Positions 8,386 to 16,522 of a stretch of 23,173 nt of DNA are shown here, piece after piece; position 1 is the stretch's first letter; each line of letters starts with the position of its first letter. Position numbers and translations under genes: made by a program. Below the pieces are notes generated by a model. The model saw nothing but the letters and a program-made list of their open reading frames with translations. It was not told the origin of the DNA and made no database searches. Source of the DNA: Melioribacteraceae bacterium (GTDB lineage Bacteria; Bacteroidota; Ignavibacteria; Ignavibacteriales; Melioribacteraceae); assembly GCA_027858595.1 (NCBI GenBank), contig JAQICK010000070.1, positions 1-23,173 of the forward strand, written 5' to 3'.

Positions 8386-9111
8386 TTATTCTTTAAAATC
8401 AGCATTTGAGTATACACTTTGTACATCATCGCTTTCATCCAGCATATCAAAAAGTCGTTCAACTTTTTCAGCTTCTTCGCCTTCTACTTCTATAGTGTTT
8501 TTAGCAATCCATTGTAGTGAGGCATTTTCAATTTCCAGATTAGCATCTACAAGTGCTTTACGAACAGTTTCAAATGAATCTACATCAGTTGTAACTTCAA
8601 AGAAATCTTCTTCGGTTTGTAAATCATCGGCACCAGCTTCAAGAATTAGTTCAAAAATTTCATCTTCTTCTTTTCCTTGAGTTGGGAGAGTGACGACACC
8701 TTTTTTGTCGAACATCCAAGCAACTGAACCAGTTTCTCCAAGTCCGTTACCATATTTTGTAAAATGGTGACGAACTTCTGCAACTGTTCTGTTTTTATTA
8801 TCGGTTAAACATTCTACAATAAAAGCAACACCAGATGGGCCATAACCTTCGTACATTAATTCTAGGAACGTTACGCCCTCCATTTCACCAGTAGCTTTTT
8901 TAATAGCCCTAGTAATATTATCTGCAGGCATATTAGCCGATTTAGCGTTGTCAACAGCCAATCTTAATCTTGGATTTGCTTCAATATCTCCGCCACCAAT
9001 CTTTGCAGCAACGGTAATTTCTTTAATTAATTTAGTGAAAACTTTTCCGCGTTTTTGATCAAGTGCCTCTTTTTTTCTTTTAATTGTTGACCACTTGGAG
9101 TGACCTGACAT
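8386..9111 (-). CDS. yebC: YebC/PmpR (TACO1) family protein
   Basis: A 241-residue member of the YebC/TACO1 family. Family members have been described as transcriptional regulators and, more recently, as translation factors that relieve ribosome stalling at proline-rich stretches. The hallmark N-terminus MSGHSKWSTIKRKK is intact, followed by GKVFTKLIKEITVAAK and NPRLRLAVDNAKSANMP, then the two acidic alpha/beta domains (EGYGPSGVAFIVECLTDNKNRT). Its place between recJ and ruvC is typical: yebC is often next to ruvC. It starts 15 bases after the recJ stop, with AGGAG close before the ATG. Confidence 0.95.
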   Translation of the reverse strand: MSGHSKWSTIKRKKEALDQKRGKVFTKLIKEITVAAKIGGGDIEANPRLRLAVDNAKSANMPADNITRAIKKATGEMEGVTFLELMYEGYGPSGVAFIVECLTDNKNRTVAEVRHHFTKYGNGLGETGSVAWMFDKKGVVTLPTQGKEEDEIFELILEAGADDLQTEEDFFEVTTDVDSFETVRKALVDANLEIENASLQWIAKNTIEVEGEEAEKVERLFDMLDESDDVQSVYSNADFKE

Positions 9112-9126
9112 ACAAACTCCTATAAC

Positions 9127-10851
9127 TTAGTTAACATTTTCTTTTACTATAATATCTTTCAATCTAATTTGGGGATAAGAAATCCCATTACGAGCAATTT
9201 TTTCAATTGTGAAAACAATATCAATTAAATCTCTATCTTTAGCAATCTTTTCAGCATAATATCCTAAGTTAAATCCAATAGCGTCAAATACTTTGTCGCC
9301 GCCATTTTGCTTAAGAGTTGAAAGTAAATGGTTTTTCCCCACTATTCTAGGGTAGTTTGCAAGTTCAACATTTTCAGCAATAAAAACTGGACGCATATTA
9401 CCGGGTCCGAAAGGAGCAAACTGATCAAGGATTCTAACAAATTTTGGAGTTATGTCAGAGAGTGAAATTTTCACATCAATTTTAATCTCTGGAGTAATTG
9501 ACTTTTCCTTCATTTTGTCTTTTAAAATTCTATTGAATCTTTCTTTGAATTCTGGAATTTTATCAATTTCAATGGCTACACCAGCAGCAGCTTCGTGTCC
9601 TCCAAATTGAATAAGCAAATCGTCGCATTGCTGAAGTGCTTCGTAAATGTTAAATCCAGAAATACTGCGAGCAGAACCTTTGGCAACGCCATCAATAGTT
9701 GATAACATAATTGCAGGGCGATAATATTTTTCTACAACCCGCGATGCAGCAATTCCGATAACACCTGGATGCCACTCATCAACGTGAAGAATTATTGCAA
9801 CTTCATTATCCAAATCAACTTCTTCTTCAATTAGAGATATAGCGTGCGAGAAAGTTACTTCATCAATTTTTCTACGTTTGTAATTTTCCTCTTCAAGAAT
9901 TTGTGCAATTCTTTCAGCTTCAATATTATTTTCGGCAACAAATAAATCGACCGCCCTTTTTGCATCTCCCATTCTTCCAACGGCATTAATACGAGGTGCA
10001 ATAGTAAAAACAACTTGTCCGGCTGTTAAGCTACCGACTTCTTTTTTTGCTTTATTAATTAATGCTAATATTCCTGGCCGTGGATTCCTATTTATCAGTT
10101 CCATTCCTTCACGAACTAAAACTCTGTTTTCGTCAGTTAGTGGAACAATATCTGCAGCAGCAGCAAGTGCAACTAAATCAAGATATTGAAGAACTCCATC
10201 TTTACGTCCTACTCTATCAGAAACGGCACGAGCAAGTTTGAATGCAACTCCGGCTCCAGAAAGATATTTGTAAGGATAATTGCACCCAGGTTTAATAGGA
10301 TCGAGCACTGCTATTGCATCTGGAATTATTTCCTTTGGTTTGTGATGGTCGCTAATAATGGTATCAATTCCAAGCGAATTTGCATGAGCAACTTCTTCAA
10401 CAGCAGTAATTCCACAATCAACTGTAATAATTAAATTAACATTTTTCTCAGCAAGAATATCAATAGTGTCAATTGAAAGTCCATAACCATCAGTTATTCT
10501 GTTTGGAATATGAACCTCAACATTTGCATTTAACTCTTTTAAAAACAAATACAACAGTGCTGCAGATGCAGTGCCATCAACATCGTAATCGCCATAAACA
10601 ATTATTTTTTCATTATTTGTTATTGAATCAATAACTCTGTTGGTTGCTTCTTGCATTCCATCCATTAAAAATGGGTCGTGAAGAGATTCTAGTTCTGGTC
10701 TAAAAAAGGTTTTAGCTTGGTGAAAGTTAGAAATACCTCTTAAAATTAAAATTGTTGCTAAAATGTTGGAAATGTTGAGACTGTCAGCTAAAGCAAGAAC
10801 CATTTGTTCATCTGGCGTTTCCTTAACAGTCCATAGTTTTTTGATTATCAT
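9127..10851 (-). CDS. recJ: Single-stranded-DNA-specific exonuclease RecJ
   Basis: RecJ degrades single-stranded DNA 5'-3' in mismatch repair and RecF-pathway recombination, often behind RecQ. From ATG 10851 it has 574 residues. The DHH domain shows DYDVDG (88-93), DCGIT (145-149) and the DHH triplet (168-170); LSGAGVAFKL follows. The DHHA1 domain contains FGGHEAAAG, and a C-terminal OB-like domain ends the protein (from about 450; APFGPGNMRPVF). An upstream start at 10908 is rejected: those 19 residues would be encoded inside the 3' end of rnpB. The true start lies just beyond the P1 helix of RNase P RNA, with no good Shine-Dalgarno. First protein gene of the repair operon. Confidence 0.95.
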   Translation of the reverse strand: MIIKKLWTVKETPDEQMVLALADSLNISNILATILILRGISNFHQAKTFFRPELESLHDPFLMDGMQEATNRVIDSITNNEKIIVYGDYDVDGTASAALLYLFLKELNANVEVHIPNRITDGYGLSIDTIDILAEKNVNLIITVDCGITAVEEVAHANSLGIDTIISDHHKPKEIIPDAIAVLDPIKPGCNYPYKYLSGAGVAFKLARAVSDRVGRKDGVLQYLDLVALAAAADIVPLTDENRVLVREGMELINRNPRPGILALINKAKKEVGSLTAGQVVFTIAPRINAVGRMGDAKRAVDLFVAENNIEAERIAQILEEENYKRRKIDEVTFSHAISLIEEEVDLDNEVAIILHVDEWHPGVIGIAASRVVEKYYRPAIMLSTIDGVAKGSARSISGFNIYEALQQCDDLLIQFGGHEAAAGVAIEIDKIPEFKERFNRILKDKMKEKSITPEIKIDVKISLSDITPKFVRILDQFAPFGPGNMRPVFIAENVELANYPRIVGKNHLLSTLKQNGGDKVFDAIGFNLGYYAEKIAKDRDLIDIVFTIEKIARNGISYPQIRLKDIIVKENVN

Positions 10852-10870
10852 ATTATGTATAGAGAGATAA

Positions 10871-11294
10871 TGATATCGCAAGCCTATAAGCCGAATCTTG
10901 TATTCCAATAAATTGGAACGGCAATTATTTATCTAGCCCTGATATTACTATCAGAATCAAGCGGTCTACCCGGGATTAATAAAGCGAACAACTTTACTCT
11001 GCATGCAGAGTATCCTTTACATGACCTTGCTCCAAGTGGGGTTTGCACTGATTCCAAATTAATGGAACTCCTTACGGACCTCTGTTATTACTAACAAAGC
11101 GGTAGGCTCTTACCCTGCCATTTCACCTTTATCTCGATACACTGAGAAAGTATATTTTCTGTTGCACTTTCCGTAGTTACAAAATTAATTTTATAACCCC
11201 CGGGAGTTACCCGGCACTCTGTTCTTTGGAGTTCGGACTTTCCTCTACTCCATGAGTAAACTCAGAAGTAGCAATTGCCCAGCTTGCGATATCA
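10871..11294 (-). ncRNA. rnpB: RNase P RNA (bacterial type A-like)
   Basis: The catalytic RNA of RNase P, which removes 5' leaders from tRNA precursors together with RnpA. On the minus strand the conserved core reads GAGGAAAGTCCG near the 5' end, then AGAGTGCCGGGTAA, GGAAAGTGCAACAGAAA, GGCAGGGTAAGAGCC, GTGCAAACCCCA and finally ATTCGGCTTAT, which closes P4 and the 3' end. P1 is formed by 11282-11294 with 10871-10883, thirteen perfect pairs. After one T:T mismatch, ten more pairs extend it (11296-11305 with 10860-10869), so the transcript probably reaches further than the ends given. The mature ends are estimated. No terminator separates it from recJ. Confidence 0.95.
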
Positions 11295-11359
11295 ATATCT
11301 CTCTACCTTATTTTATTATTATTTTCTTTTTCTTCAATTACCTTAAATATACGAAAAAT

Positions 11360-11380
11360 TATATTTCTATGAGAAATATA
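11360..11380. promoter_or_regulatory. Perfect 9+3+9 palindrome upstream of rnpB
   Basis: TATATTTCT and AGAAATATA flank a three-base centre. It lies 55 bases before the extended P1 of rnpB and 77 bases after the end of the MetX-like gene. On the minus strand it is followed by ATTTTTC, so it might be a weak terminator for that gene, or an operator/promoter element for rnpB. Confidence 0.3.
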
Positions 11381-11456
11381 TAAGAATTGAATAAGGTTAC
11401 GATTATCTATTGATCTTTTTTATGTCTAAAAAATTGAAATAAGAGCTATTCGCTTA

Positions 11457-12926
11457 TTAATTTTTCTCTTTTGGTGAGAGCCGAATTGTTGCTTCCGAAA
11501 CTACTTTTATTGTTGAAATTCCTCTAATTGGTCTAGAATTTCTTCTAACTTGAGGCCTCTGTTCAGTGGATAGTTTTCCATATGGTATAGATTTTTCAGC
11601 AGGAAAAAACTCTAGAGTTTTCACATATTCAATTGCTAGAGTATCAATATAATTATTGTTTCCGTTAATTAGCTCACTACATAAAACATTCCCTGTTGTA
11701 TCAACAACTATCCGAATAAATATTGTCTTATTAAAAAATGTAGAATCAACGGAAGTAATAAATTCTTCTTGAATTTCACTTAATGGTTTCTTAGGCTCAA
11801 TGTTTTTAGTTAATGGTCTGTGATTTATTGAACTATATAGAATTCGTCTTTGTTGTGCACACTCTGATTCTCTTTTGTCATTTAAAAATCTATAAATCTC
11901 ATTACCGCATTTTTCAAGTTCACAACCAATTCCTAGATGTCCGCAATTGTTTTCTAACATTAACACTTTGCAATTAAGTTCATTAGCCAATTCAAGTGCT
12001 GGTTTTGGATGGAGCAACATGTCGTTTTCGCCAAGTATTAAAAAGACTTCAGTCTTAATATGCTTCGTAGTTTCTTCAACCGAGTTATTGAAATCTTTAT
12101 AAATATTGTAGCTCATCATAGCTTTTAGTTGAGCTAAGTGATTTTCTATTGTGAATGTTTTTAAAGGTTCACGGTTCTCTATTTTTTTATCGACATACGA
12201 TTCAAACTCATCATGACTAATATTTTCAATTATGTATTCGGGCGATCTAACAAATAATTGGGTTGTATAATTTAGCATTACATTTATAAGTGCATCATCG
12301 GCACCAAGCTCTTGATACGATTCAATCATCCTTTTTCTGAATTGCATAATTAGCATATCATAAGTTGAGCGGCGTGGTGAAGCAACGTATGGAATTGCTT
12401 TACTAATAAAATCTGGATAACTAACAATCCATTGCAAGGCTTGCATACTACCCATTGAACCACCAATGATAGCGTGGATGTGTTTAAATCCAAAATTTTC
12501 GGTAAGCATTTTATATTGCGAGTTAACCATGTCGTCAATTGAAATCTCTGGAAAGTCTTTGCCAGCCTGCAATTCAGGGTTTGATGGTGAAGTAGAAACA
12601 CCATTTGCAAGTGCATCTATTGCAATTACAAAATACTTAGAATCATCAACTAATTTTTTAGCACCATATTCATTTGCAATATGTTTTGGTCCAATCAAAC
12701 TTGAAACGTGTTCAGAGGTTCCAGCAAACCAAGTAGGAAAAATTACAATATTTGATGAATCAGAATTTAATTCTCCAAATGTTCTATATCCAATTTTACA
12801 ATCGAGTAGTGCTTGTCCACTAGTTAATTGTAAATCTCCAATCTCTGCAAACTGTTGCTCTGACTGGGCAAAAAGCATTGAAGTGAAAACAATTAAGAAA
12901 ATAAAAATGCTATTAGTTTGCTTCAT
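11457..12926 (-). CDS. Secreted MetX-like alpha/beta hydrolase with TonB-C-like tail
   Basis: A 489-residue exported protein. Residues 1-20 form a signal peptide ending in MLFAQ. Residues 25-350 are an alpha/beta hydrolase of the homoserine O-acetyltransferase (MetX) superfamily: nucleophile elbow GGSMGSM (Ser157), Asp302 in GENDMLLHP, and His330 in NNCGHLG. True MetX is cytoplasmic, so a signal peptide argues against methionine synthesis and for a hydrolase or acyltransferase outside the inner membrane. Residues about 385-450 (FIRIVVDTTGNVLCSELING, DTLAIEYVKTLEFFPA) look like a TonB C-terminal domain. The tail to 489 is basic and not recognised. It begins 12 bases after cdsA and is probably cotranscribed. 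The real substrate is unknown. Confidence 0.8.
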   Translation of the reverse strand: MKQTNSIFIFLIVFTSMLFAQSEQQFAEIGDLQLTSGQALLDCKIGYRTFGELNSDSSNIVIFPTWFAGTSEHVSSLIGPKHIANEYGAKKLVDDSKYFVIAIDALANGVSTSPSNPELQAGKDFPEISIDDMVNSQYKMLTENFGFKHIHAIIGGSMGSMQALQWIVSYPDFISKAIPYVASPRRSTYDMLIMQFRKRMIESYQELGADDALINVMLNYTTQLFVRSPEYIIENISHDEFESYVDKKIENREPLKTFTIENHLAQLKAMMSYNIYKDFNNSVEETTKHIKTEVFLILGENDMLLHPKPALELANELNCKVLMLENNCGHLGIGCELEKCGNEIYRFLNDKRESECAQQRRILYSSINHRPLTKNIEPKKPLSEIQEEFITSVDSTFFNKTIFIRIVVDTTGNVLCSELINGNNNYIDTLAIEYVKTLEFFPAEKSIPYGKLSTEQRPQVRRNSRPIRGISTIKVVSEATIRLSPKEKN

Positions 12927-12938
12927 AACTATCTCAAT

Positions 12939-13757
12939 TTATTTTGCAAAGAGAACTAAATACAAATAAATAATTGGTGCGGAAAAAAGCAATGAATCGA
13001 ATCTATCAAAAATTCCACCATGACCAGGAATAATATTGGAGGAATCTTTAACACCAGCATCGCGTTTAATTAGTGATTCAATTAAATCACCAACCTGCCC
13101 GAAGATTCCAATGATTACACCAAAGGCAATGATATCAACCCAATTAAGAAAATTTAACAGAAATATTTTTAATACTACTAGAGTAATAATTGCAAAAACA
13201 AATCCAGCAATTGCTCCTTCCCAACTTTTATTGGGGCTAACTCTTGGGAAAAGTTTATTCTTCCCAATTGCACTTCCAATAAAATAAGCTGCTGAGTCTG
13301 TCATCCAAAGCGTAATGAAAATTGTGATTATAATAAATCCACCATTGGTATAACTTAGAGGAACGTCCACATAAAACTCTCTAATTCCAATAAGCGTAGC
13401 TGAGAAAAATCCAGCGTAGAAAATTCCCAACAAAGTTGCTGATAAATTATTAATTGCCGATTCTTTATTCCTAAAAAGTTCGATAAGTAACAAGAGGGGA
13501 ATAGCGGAAAGCAAAAAAACATCCAACTGAAAAAGATGGAAGTAAGCATTTGAAATTATTAGAGCAACAGAAATGAACCCTATTAAATTACATACGAAAA
13601 TATTTTTGTTTTTAACCATTGTGCTAAATTCATAAAATGAAACAAGCCCAATTACTAGAGTGAAAATCAAGAAAGGAATTTCACCCCAATAGGAAAGACC
13701 CAATAAAAATGGGATTGCTAAAAGTGCTACAATAATTCTGGTTATCCTGTTGCTCAT
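12939..13757 (-). CDS. cdsA: Phosphatidate cytidylyltransferase CdsA
   Basis: CdsA makes CDP-diacylglycerol from phosphatidic acid and CTP, the branch point of phospholipid synthesis, in the inner membrane. The 272-residue protein has about seven hydrophobic segments. The CDS signature is complete near the C-terminus: SLIKRDAGVKDSSNIIPGHGG followed by IFDRFDS, with the metal-binding Asp and His-Gly-Gly residues. NKSWEGAIAG upstream is also conserved. Length is normal. The ATG at 13757 is the first of the frame and has no strong ribosome binding site. It is followed by the MetX-like gene; upstream lies a repeat element, so the promoter is probably in 13758-13835. Confidence 0.96.
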   Translation of the reverse strand: MSNRITRIIVALLAIPFLLGLSYWGEIPFLIFTLVIGLVSFYEFSTMVKNKNIFVCNLIGFISVALIISNAYFHLFQLDVFLLSAIPLLLLIELFRNKESAINNLSATLLGIFYAGFFSATLIGIREFYVDVPLSYTNGGFIIITIFITLWMTDSAAYFIGSAIGKNKLFPRVSPNKSWEGAIAGFVFAIITLVVLKIFLLNFLNWVDIIAFGVIIGIFGQVGDLIESLIKRDAGVKDSSNIIPGHGGIFDRFDSLLFSAPIIYLYLVLFAK

Positions 13758-13835
13758 AAAAAACGCTCTATTTTTTAATAAAAACTATTTTGTAGTATTG
13801 CTAACCTTTATGGTTGACTGATTTTGAGCTTTAAG

Positions 13836-13970
13836 TAACCAAATTAGAATGTCATTCCCGTATGTCTTTATCGGGAATCTCATCAAACAACAAAGGATTC
13901 CCGATTATTCCGCTCTGCGGGACGGGAATGACAGTTTCCCATTGGTTATGAAAGGTCACCATATTCTAAT
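13836..13970. repeat. Nested inverted-repeat (MITE-like) element
   Basis: Four inverted pairs are arranged within 135 bases. TGTCATTCCCG (13850-13860) matches CGGGAATGACA (13923-13933) and looks like terminal inverted repeats. CGGGAATC/GATTCCCG (13872-13879 with 13896-13903) forms a hairpin inside them. Outside, TAACCAA/TTGGTTA (13836-13842 with 13942-13948) and ATTAGAAT/ATTCTAAT (13843-13850 with 13963-13970) add further pairs. GTCATTCCCG-type ends are common in dispersed, non-coding repeats of many bacteria. No coding frame is inside. It sits in the 279-base gap between the DUF2007 gene and cdsA and may have been inserted there. Confidence 0.65.
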
Positions 13971-14036
13971 GTGGTTGAGCAAATCAATAGTTTATTGATA
14001 TAATTTACACTCTGCTTTGAAAACTTAAAGACTTTT

Positions 14037-14363
14037 CTACTCTTCTCTATTAATATCGTTAATAATAGAAATTGCATCTTCTACATTGCTCTTTTTAACA
14101 AGCAATTTTATCACTGATAAATCTCCAACAACAGGAAAGCTGCTGTCATTCTGATTAAGGATTAGAAGTTCAATGTCCGCTCCTTCAAGATTTGCTTTAA
14201 GCATGTCAGCTTCAACCGAGTCGGCACAGCTATACACAATTACCCAGTCTTTTGGATTAACTAAATTGCCTTTAAAATTTTCATGTGTAACTAGCTCATT
14301 ATTGCAATCTGGACAGACTGTAATGCCTTCGTGGTATTCATATTCGCATTTAGGACAAATCAT
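14037..14363 (-). CDS. Zinc-ribbon plus DUF2007 protein
   Basis: A 108-residue soluble protein. The N-terminal 24 residues form a zinc ribbon with two CPxC knuckles: CPKC (3-6) and CPDC (17-20). From about residue 40 on, DWVIVYSCADSVEADMLKANLEGADIE and the following beta-alpha segment match DUF2007, a small ferredoxin-like fold called a putative signal-transducing or PII-like domain. The function is unknown. It starts 13 bases after the CPBP protease gene, with GGAGG close before the ATG, and is probably the last gene of that operon. Confidence 0.82.
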   Translation of the reverse strand: MICPKCEYEYHEGITVCPDCNNELVTHENFKGNLVNPKDWVIVYSCADSVEADMLKANLEGADIELLILNQNDSSFPVVGDLSVIKLLVKKSNVEDAISIINDINREE

Positions 14364-14376
14364 AAAACCTCCAAGT

Positions 14377-15306
14377 TTATTGAAACTTATAATAGTTCTT
14401 TTTTGAATAAAATAAAAAGAGAATAAACAAAACTGATAGTAAAATAAGTGAGAAAAGATGGGTTGAAAATTCTTCTGGTGCTACAAGACTAGTGTTCATA
14501 AGTTCATCACTTCCCCAAATATAGTAGGAAATAACAGAAACAAAGTTATTAATGAAGTGCAGTATAATAGGAATCAAAATGGATTTTGATTGATACGCTG
14601 CAAAGCCTAAGTAAGCTGCTAAAATTGTTAGTGCCAATAATCCGTAAGGGTTAAAATGATAGAGGGCAAATGCAAATGATGTAATTAAAATTGCCCAGAA
14701 TGGTTTGTAGGCAAACTCAAAACTCTTTTGGATAAAACCTCTAAAGAATACTTCTTCACAAATTGCGGGAGTTAAGGAAATAACAATTATTACAAATGCC
14801 ATTTCAATTATTGAATCCGCACTTAGAATTATTCCATATGATCCTTCCATTAACTTATCTAAATCATCGGCTAAATTTTTAAGGCTTTCAAAAACCCAAA
14901 AAGATTCTGCAAGTTGTTGAAGAATATAATTTTGCACATATAAAAAACTTTGAAGTAATGGAATTAAAATTATTAGACCGATAACATAAAGTCCTACTTC
15001 TTTTATTGTAGGTAGTTTAATCCTCATTGTAGTTTCAATGTTTTCAACATAAACAAGTTTTGCAAGTATAACTGCAGGTGCTAGAATAAATAAAATTTGT
15101 CCGGCAACATTAAACAAACGCAGAGCATTTACATTTGCACCAGTTAAATCAGCACCAAAAATTAGGAGGTATAAAAGTCCGCCACCGAATTGAAAAAGAA
15201 AGAATACTAATATTAATCCATAAATGGCAGCTTTACCAGTTGGCATTGTTGAATAGATTTCATTTTCAATATTTTCTTTTTCAGGCGTGTTTAGTTCGTT
15301 ATTCAT
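14377..15306 (-). CDS. CPBP-family intramembrane glutamic protease
   Basis: A 309-residue membrane protein of the CPBP (CAAX protease/bacteriocin-processing, Rce1-like) family. The active-site motifs are present: EEVFFRG (Glu184, Glu185, Arg189), then FALYHFN (His217) and the last HFINNF (His250, Asn254). About eight hydrophobic segments follow a polar N-terminus of about 25 residues. Related proteins act as prenyl-type CAAX proteases, bacteriocin self-immunity factors, or scaffolds; none of these roles is shown here. The ATG at 15306 is preferred; a TTG at 15366 would overlap the BtpA gene and add a basic, low-complexity stretch. It lies in an operon between btpA-like and DUF2007 genes. Confidence 0.88.
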   Translation of the reverse strand: MNNELNTPEKENIENEIYSTMPTGKAAIYGLILVFFLFQFGGGLLYLLIFGADLTGANVNALRLFNVAGQILFILAPAVILAKLVYVENIETTMRIKLPTIKEVGLYVIGLIILIPLLQSFLYVQNYILQQLAESFWVFESLKNLADDLDKLMEGSYGIILSADSIIEMAFVIIVISLTPAICEEVFFRGFIQKSFEFAYKPFWAILITSFAFALYHFNPYGLLALTILAAYLGFAAYQSKSILIPIILHFINNFVSVISYYIWGSDELMNTSLVAPEEFSTHLFSLILLSVLFILFLFYSKKNYYKFQ

Positions 15307-15340
15307 ATTTGTCTTTTTTGTTGTAGGAGTGGTAACTTTT

Positions 15341-16141
15341 TTACTCGCATTCCTCAAGTTTCTCAAGAAATTTTTTCACTCTTGTTTCATCAATTCCGTT
15401 TTCCCAATTGCCATCTATTTTAAAATATGAACCGATAATAAAAACATCAGCTAGTTTGTAATATTTATCAATGTTTTCAGATGTAATTCCAGAGCCAATA
15501 ATTATTGGTAATTTTGAGTTCTTTTTCACGGCTAATAATTCTTCAGCATCTGCTTCGGCACCAGTGGAGGAGCCAGTAACAATAATTCCATCACTCAAAA
15601 AGAACTCGGCAGCTTTAGCAGTTTCAACAATTGAAACATCGGAAGTTAGTGAGTGTGAGCTATGCTTCTTTTTAATATCAGTAAAAACCATTACACTATC
15701 TGCACCAATTTGTTTTCTATATCGGAGGATTTCTCCTGCATTCGATTCTGTAATCCCTTCATCGGCAACGTGAGCAAATACAAATCCTTCAGCACGTATA
15801 AAATCAAGATTGGCTGAATGTGCAATTGCAATGGCTTCTTTGTTTGCTGACGCTAAAACTTGAATTCCAACAATAAGATTTGTTCTCTTTTTAATTTCGT
15901 AAGCAATAATTGCCATGGTGGATATTATTTCTGGTCCAGATGAATTATTTAAGTATGGCACATCGTGCATGTTTTCAATCATAATTCCTTTTAGCCCAGC
16001 CGATTTATATTTTTCAGCTTCTAAAATTGCATTATCAATTATATTTTTAATATTGCCTGTATATTTAGGAGTTCCAGGAAGTGCATCTAAATGGATCATT
16101 CCAATTACTAATTTGGAATTTATAAAGTCTTTTTTAGTCAT
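15341..16141 (-). CDS. BtpA/SgcQ-family TIM-barrel protein
   Basis: A 266-residue protein of the BtpA family. Diagnostic stretches are LVIGMIHLDALPGTP (11-25), GIMIENMHDVPY, GIQVLASANKEAIAIA, DFIRAEGFVFAHVADEG and the C-terminal phosphate-site-like PIIIGSGITSENIDKY. BtpA was named for a role in photosystem I stability in cyanobacteria; SgcQ of E. coli is a paralogue in a putative sugar operon. Neither context exists here, so the enzyme reaction is unknown; a TIM-barrel, possibly nucleoside- or sugar-phosphate-related, is the best guess. The ATG at 16141 is chosen since homologues begin shortly before the GMIHL motif; an ATG at 16195 is possible. First gene of the operon, divergent from rpmH. 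Confidence 0.85.
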   Translation of the reverse strand: MTKKDFINSKLVIGMIHLDALPGTPKYTGNIKNIIDNAILEAEKYKSAGLKGIMIENMHDVPYLNNSSGPEIISTMAIIAYEIKKRTNLIVGIQVLASANKEAIAIAHSANLDFIRAEGFVFAHVADEGITESNAGEILRYRKQIGADSVMVFTDIKKKHSSHSLTSDVSIVETAKAAEFFLSDGIIVTGSSTGAEADAEELLAVKKNSKLPIIIGSGITSENIDKYYKLADVFIIGSYFKIDGNWENGIDETRVKKFLEKLEECE

Positions 16142-16284
16142 AATAGCTACTATTTTATGGAAGATATTTTTACAATTCTCATAATAAGTTTTCATTTTGA
16201 AATTGTCAAAACAAATAAATAATGAAAAGACTAAAAATCGAGAAATTATTCTATAACAGTTTGTTTTTCAAGAACTTAAAATTA

Positions 16285-16315
16285 TTGTGTTTTCTATATT
16301 AATTAAGTAATTTTG
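16285..16315 (+). promoter_or_regulatory. Bacteroidota-type promoter of rpmH-rnpA-yidC
   Basis: TTG (16285-16287), a 20-base spacer and TAATTTTG (16308-16315) fit the Bacteroidota primary-sigma pattern TTTG/TTG-N19-21-TAnnTTTG. Transcription would start near 16322, leaving a leader of about 33 bases before rpmH. Confidence 0.55.
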
Positions 16316-16354
16316 TGTTCTGTATTGAAATGAATAAAACGAAATAGGTGTATT

Positions 16355-16501
16355 ATGAAAAGGACTTTTCAGCCAAGTAATAGAAAAAGAAAAAACAAGC
16401 ACGGTTTTAGAGAAAGAATGTCCACTAAAAATGGAAGAGCTGTTCTTGCAAGACGCAGAGCTAAAGGTAGAAAAAAATTAACAGTTAGTGACGAATATTA
16501 G
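16355..16501 (+). CDS. rpmH: 50S ribosomal protein L34
   Basis: L34 is a small basic protein that stabilises 23S rRNA in the large subunit. The 48-residue product is textbook: MKRTFQPSNRKRKNKHGFR at the start, then MSTKNGRAVLARRRAKGRKKL, ending VSDEY. AGGTG lies before the ATG. It is followed by rnpA and yidC in the conserved order. dnaA, often divergent from rpmH in other bacteria, is absent: the BtpA gene takes that place, so this is not obviously the replication origin region. Confidence 0.98.
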   Translation: MKRTFQPSNRKRKNKHGFRERMSTKNGRAVLARRRAKGRKKLTVSDEY

Positions 16502-16522
16502 TCCAACCGGAGGTTGACAAGC

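Noticed and set aside
9127..10908. Longer RecJ starting at 10908
   Set aside because: The extra 19 residues would be encoded by the 3' end and P1 helix of RNase P RNA; the ATG at 10851 gives the usual RecJ N-terminus.
12466..12969. Plus-strand frame opposite the MetX-like gene
   Set aside because: Antisense shadow of a gene with clear catalytic motifs.
16196..16354. Replication origin next to rpmH
   Set aside because: No dnaA, no DnaA-box cluster and a BtpA-family gene upstream; only a promoter is supported.
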